Shown here in pieces: positions 5,581 through 7,226 of a stretch of 7,226 nt of DNA; within the stretch, counting starts at the first letter, position 1; every line of letters starts with the position of its first letter. The notes below the pieces were generated by a model. It did no database searches and had not been told where the DNA came from. It was given only the letters and a program-made list of their open reading frames with translations. The stretch lies in the NCBI GenBank assembly GCA_007117185.1, contig SKHA01000256.1:1-7226 (forward strand), given 5' to 3'. The DNA comes from Spirochaeta sp. (GTDB lineage Bacteria; Spirochaetota; Spirochaetia; DSM-27196; Alkalispirochaetaceae). A program made the position numbers and the translations under genes.

Positions 5581-7226
5581 GAAATACCGGCATCGCTGGC
5601 TGATCTGCTCCGGCAGGTGTACCCCTTTCGTTTTCTCGCGGCGGACCTTCGGGACCTGGTGGTACGGGAAGCGCGGCTGGTTGAGGTTGGCCCGGGAGAG
5701 ATCCTCTACCGCCGGGGGGACCACGACGATTCGGTGTGGGTCATCTTTTCCGGCGCCGTGGAGCTGGTGGATGCCCGGCAGGATCAGCAGGACCGGGTGA
5801 TGGTGGTGACCCAACAGCGCTATTTCGGCGAGTGGGAGGCGATCTTCCGGCACGAGCGGGGGTATACCGCCCGAGCCCGGCAGCACTGCCGCTGCCTGGT
5901 CCTGCCTGGTGAGCGGTTCAGGCATATCCTTCGCAGCTCTCCGGCCTGCGCGCAGGGGTTTGGGACCGCCCTTCGGCACGATCGGGGTATCTTCTCCCCC
6001 TTCGATCGCTTTCTCTCGCACCTGCAACAGCAAGCCGACGGTGGCCACATCGACGTGGAATCCCTGCTGCCCCTGTACCGCGCGCTGGCGCCGGCGATTC
6101 ATCCGGGAGCGCAGAAGGGCCACCGCCTTGACGTGGCGGGGCTGCTCTATGCCGTCCGGCGCCTCCCAGGAAACATCACCACAACCTTTGCAATTCTACT
6201 GGTGGACGAGATCCCCCCTGCGTTCGACGATCCGATACTCTCGTTGCCACGGGTTCCCACTGACGCCCGGCGTCGGGATGTGCGGGAGATGCTCCCCGGC
6301 AAGAATCTGATCCTGCTGCGCAGCGGCCGGTCGGACCTGATTGACCTGCTCACCTGTCTGTGTCTCTACGCGGTGGAAGCGCGAAAGATCCGCGAACGCC
6401 TGACCCGGGACGGTCTGGTGGGGGTTCTGGAGGGGATCCCCGATGGCACCCCCGCAGCTGAGGTGCTTGGTCAGCTCTCGTTCAGCAGTCGTGAGGCCGC
6501 GGGGTTGCTGGCGGTGTGGGGTGGGAAGACTCCGCAGCGACTGCGGGAGATCCTCCGTCATCGGGAGATGTTCTCCATCCACCTTCGTCGGCAGCGTCGC
6601 GTCCAGACCCTGCGTCGGGGAGAGGTCTGGACCTCCGAGGTTGCCCGGGCCACCCGGATGCTTGTCGGCACCGACCCGGTTGATCTGCCCAGGGACCGGG
6701 GGGTGCACATCGTCAGCAGCAACTCCCATTCCGTCACCAACTGCCTGAACCCCTGGTTTCACACCAACCGGGACCAGCTGCTGCAGTGGGCCGGCGCCAC
6801 CGGCCACCCCGTGCTGGACGAGCCATGGCCGGTGGAAGAAGATCGACTGTACGCGTTGGCCCGGGGATATTTCCGGGAGCACCCCGAAGCGGAGGAGGAG
6901 GCTCTCCACACTGCGGAAGCCCACGGCCACCTGCGGGTCCAGGAGACAGCGGGTACGGGAATCCAGGTCCAATTGATCGACCTGGGTTCGCTGGCGGGGG
7001 TGCAGTACGACAGCCTGGTGGACCCCATTCCGGCATCGCGCAACGACCTGATCGTGAACATCGACTACGCCTTCGGGCAACAGGCGGAGTTCATCATACG
7101 CAACCTTCTGATGCTCTTCGGCAGCAACATTCGCAGTGTCAGTTTCCTCGGCAAGGCGGGGGCCCTGGTGGGTCGTCGCGGAGATATCCTGATTCCCACC
7201 GCATTCGTGGAACAGCAGAGTGATCA
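5560..7226 (+). CDS. CRP-like sensor fused to a large phosphorylase-like C-terminal region (partial, runs off right edge)
   Basis: The frame is open without a stop from ATG 5560 to the window end (555 codons, 3' partial). An in-frame TAA at 5551 limits the start to the ATGs at 5560 or 5563; neither has a Shine-Dalgarno. Residues 25-125 form a cyclic-nucleotide-binding fold: VGPGEILYRRGDHDDSVWVIFSGAVEL, then YFGEWEAIF (88-96) and GYTARARQHCRCLVL (101-115). The Gly-Glu of the phosphate cassette is kept (90-91), but the Arg of the usual R-[ST]-A is Tyr102, so cAMP may not be the ligand. No DNA-binding helix-turn-helix follows. Residues 180-365 are helical and unrecognised. The C-terminal part has VSSNSHSVTNC (385-395), NIDYAFGQQAE (500-510) and GKAGALVGRRGDILIPTAF (531-549), resembling the DUF6909-type proteins as I recall them and the G-x-G-L...GD...P pattern of nucleoside phosphorylases/AMP nucleosidase. 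The enzymatic role is inference. Confidence 0.85.
   Translation, partial: MMDEPSQEIPASLADLLRQVYPFRFLAADLRDLVVREARLVEVGPGEILYRRGDHDDSVWVIFSGAVELVDARQDQQDRVMVVTQQRYFGEWEAIFRHERGYTARARQHCRCLVLPGERFRHILRSSPACAQGFGTALRHDRGIFSPFDRFLSHLQQQADGGHIDVESLLPLYRALAPAIHPGAQKGHRLDVAGLLYAVRRLPGNITTTFAILLVDEIPPAFDDPILSLPRVPTDARRRDVREMLPGKNLILLRSGRSDLIDLLTCLCLYAVEARKIRERLTRDGLVGVLEGIPDGTPAAEVLGQLSFSSREAAGLLAVWGGKTPQRLREILRHREMFSIHLRRQRRVQTLRRGEVWTSEVARATRMLVGTDPVDLPRDRGVHIVSSNSHSVTNCLNPWFHTNRDQLLQWAGATGHPVLDEPWPVEEDRLYALARGYFREHPEAEEEALHTAEAHGHLRVQETAGTGIQVQLIDLGSLAGVQYDSLVDPIPASRNDLIVNIDYAFGQQAEFIIRNLLMLFGSNIRSVSFLGKAGALVGRRGDILIPTAFVEQQSD

Noticed and set aside
6196..7080. Long minus-strand open frame (294 codons) and related antisense frames at 5437-6123
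   Set aside because: The + strand frame here has clear family motifs (cNMP-binding fold, GKAGAL...GD) and stays open for 555 codons.

Overview
This is a G+C-rich bacterial segment that is almost entirely coding. The best guess at the source is a free-living spirochaete. The main reason is that both phenylalanyl-tRNA synthetase subunits are of the archaeal/eukaryotic type: a PheS of 514 aa with a long winged-helix N-terminus and a PheT of 581 aa. Spirochaetes are the classic bacteria carrying that version. The other genes fit but do not prove it, so the assignment is an inference.

Layout. Positions 1-659 (+) hold the 3' end of an unrecognised protein: about 65 residues of Pro/Glu/Gln repeat, then a charged helical tail. 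A gap of about 100 bp carries a good sigma-70-type promoter whose predicted start point falls on the pheS ATG. Then follows a tight + strand operon: pheS (763-2307), pheT (2319-4064) and an unrecognised 312-aa soluble protein (4072-5010). The gene junctions are 11 and 7 bp, and each downstream gene has its own ribosome-binding site. A convergent gene (5039-5542, -) encodes a small soluble protein with a DUF1707/SHOCT-like N-terminus and a LiaF-like beta-solenoid C-terminus. Only 17 bp beyond its start codon, a divergent + gene begins at 5560 and runs off the right edge. It encodes at least 555 aa, with an N-terminal cyclic-nucleotide-binding (CRP-type) fold and a large C-terminal region ending in conserved-looking motifs that resemble a nucleoside-phosphorylase-type core.

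How the genes fit together. PheS and PheT form the (alpha-beta)2 enzyme that charges tRNA-Phe. The third gene is probably cotranscribed with them, but no function can be assigned. The solenoid protein and the CRP-like protein share a very compact divergent start region, so they may be regulated together, perhaps in envelope or nucleotide sensing. That link is speculative. Three of the four genes whose starts do not follow another gene in the operon (pheS, the solenoid gene and the CRP-like gene) lack a visible Shine-Dalgarno sequence. They appear leaderless or nearly so, unlike the two internal operon genes. No tRNA, rRNA, CRISPR array, insertion sequence or phage feature was seen.
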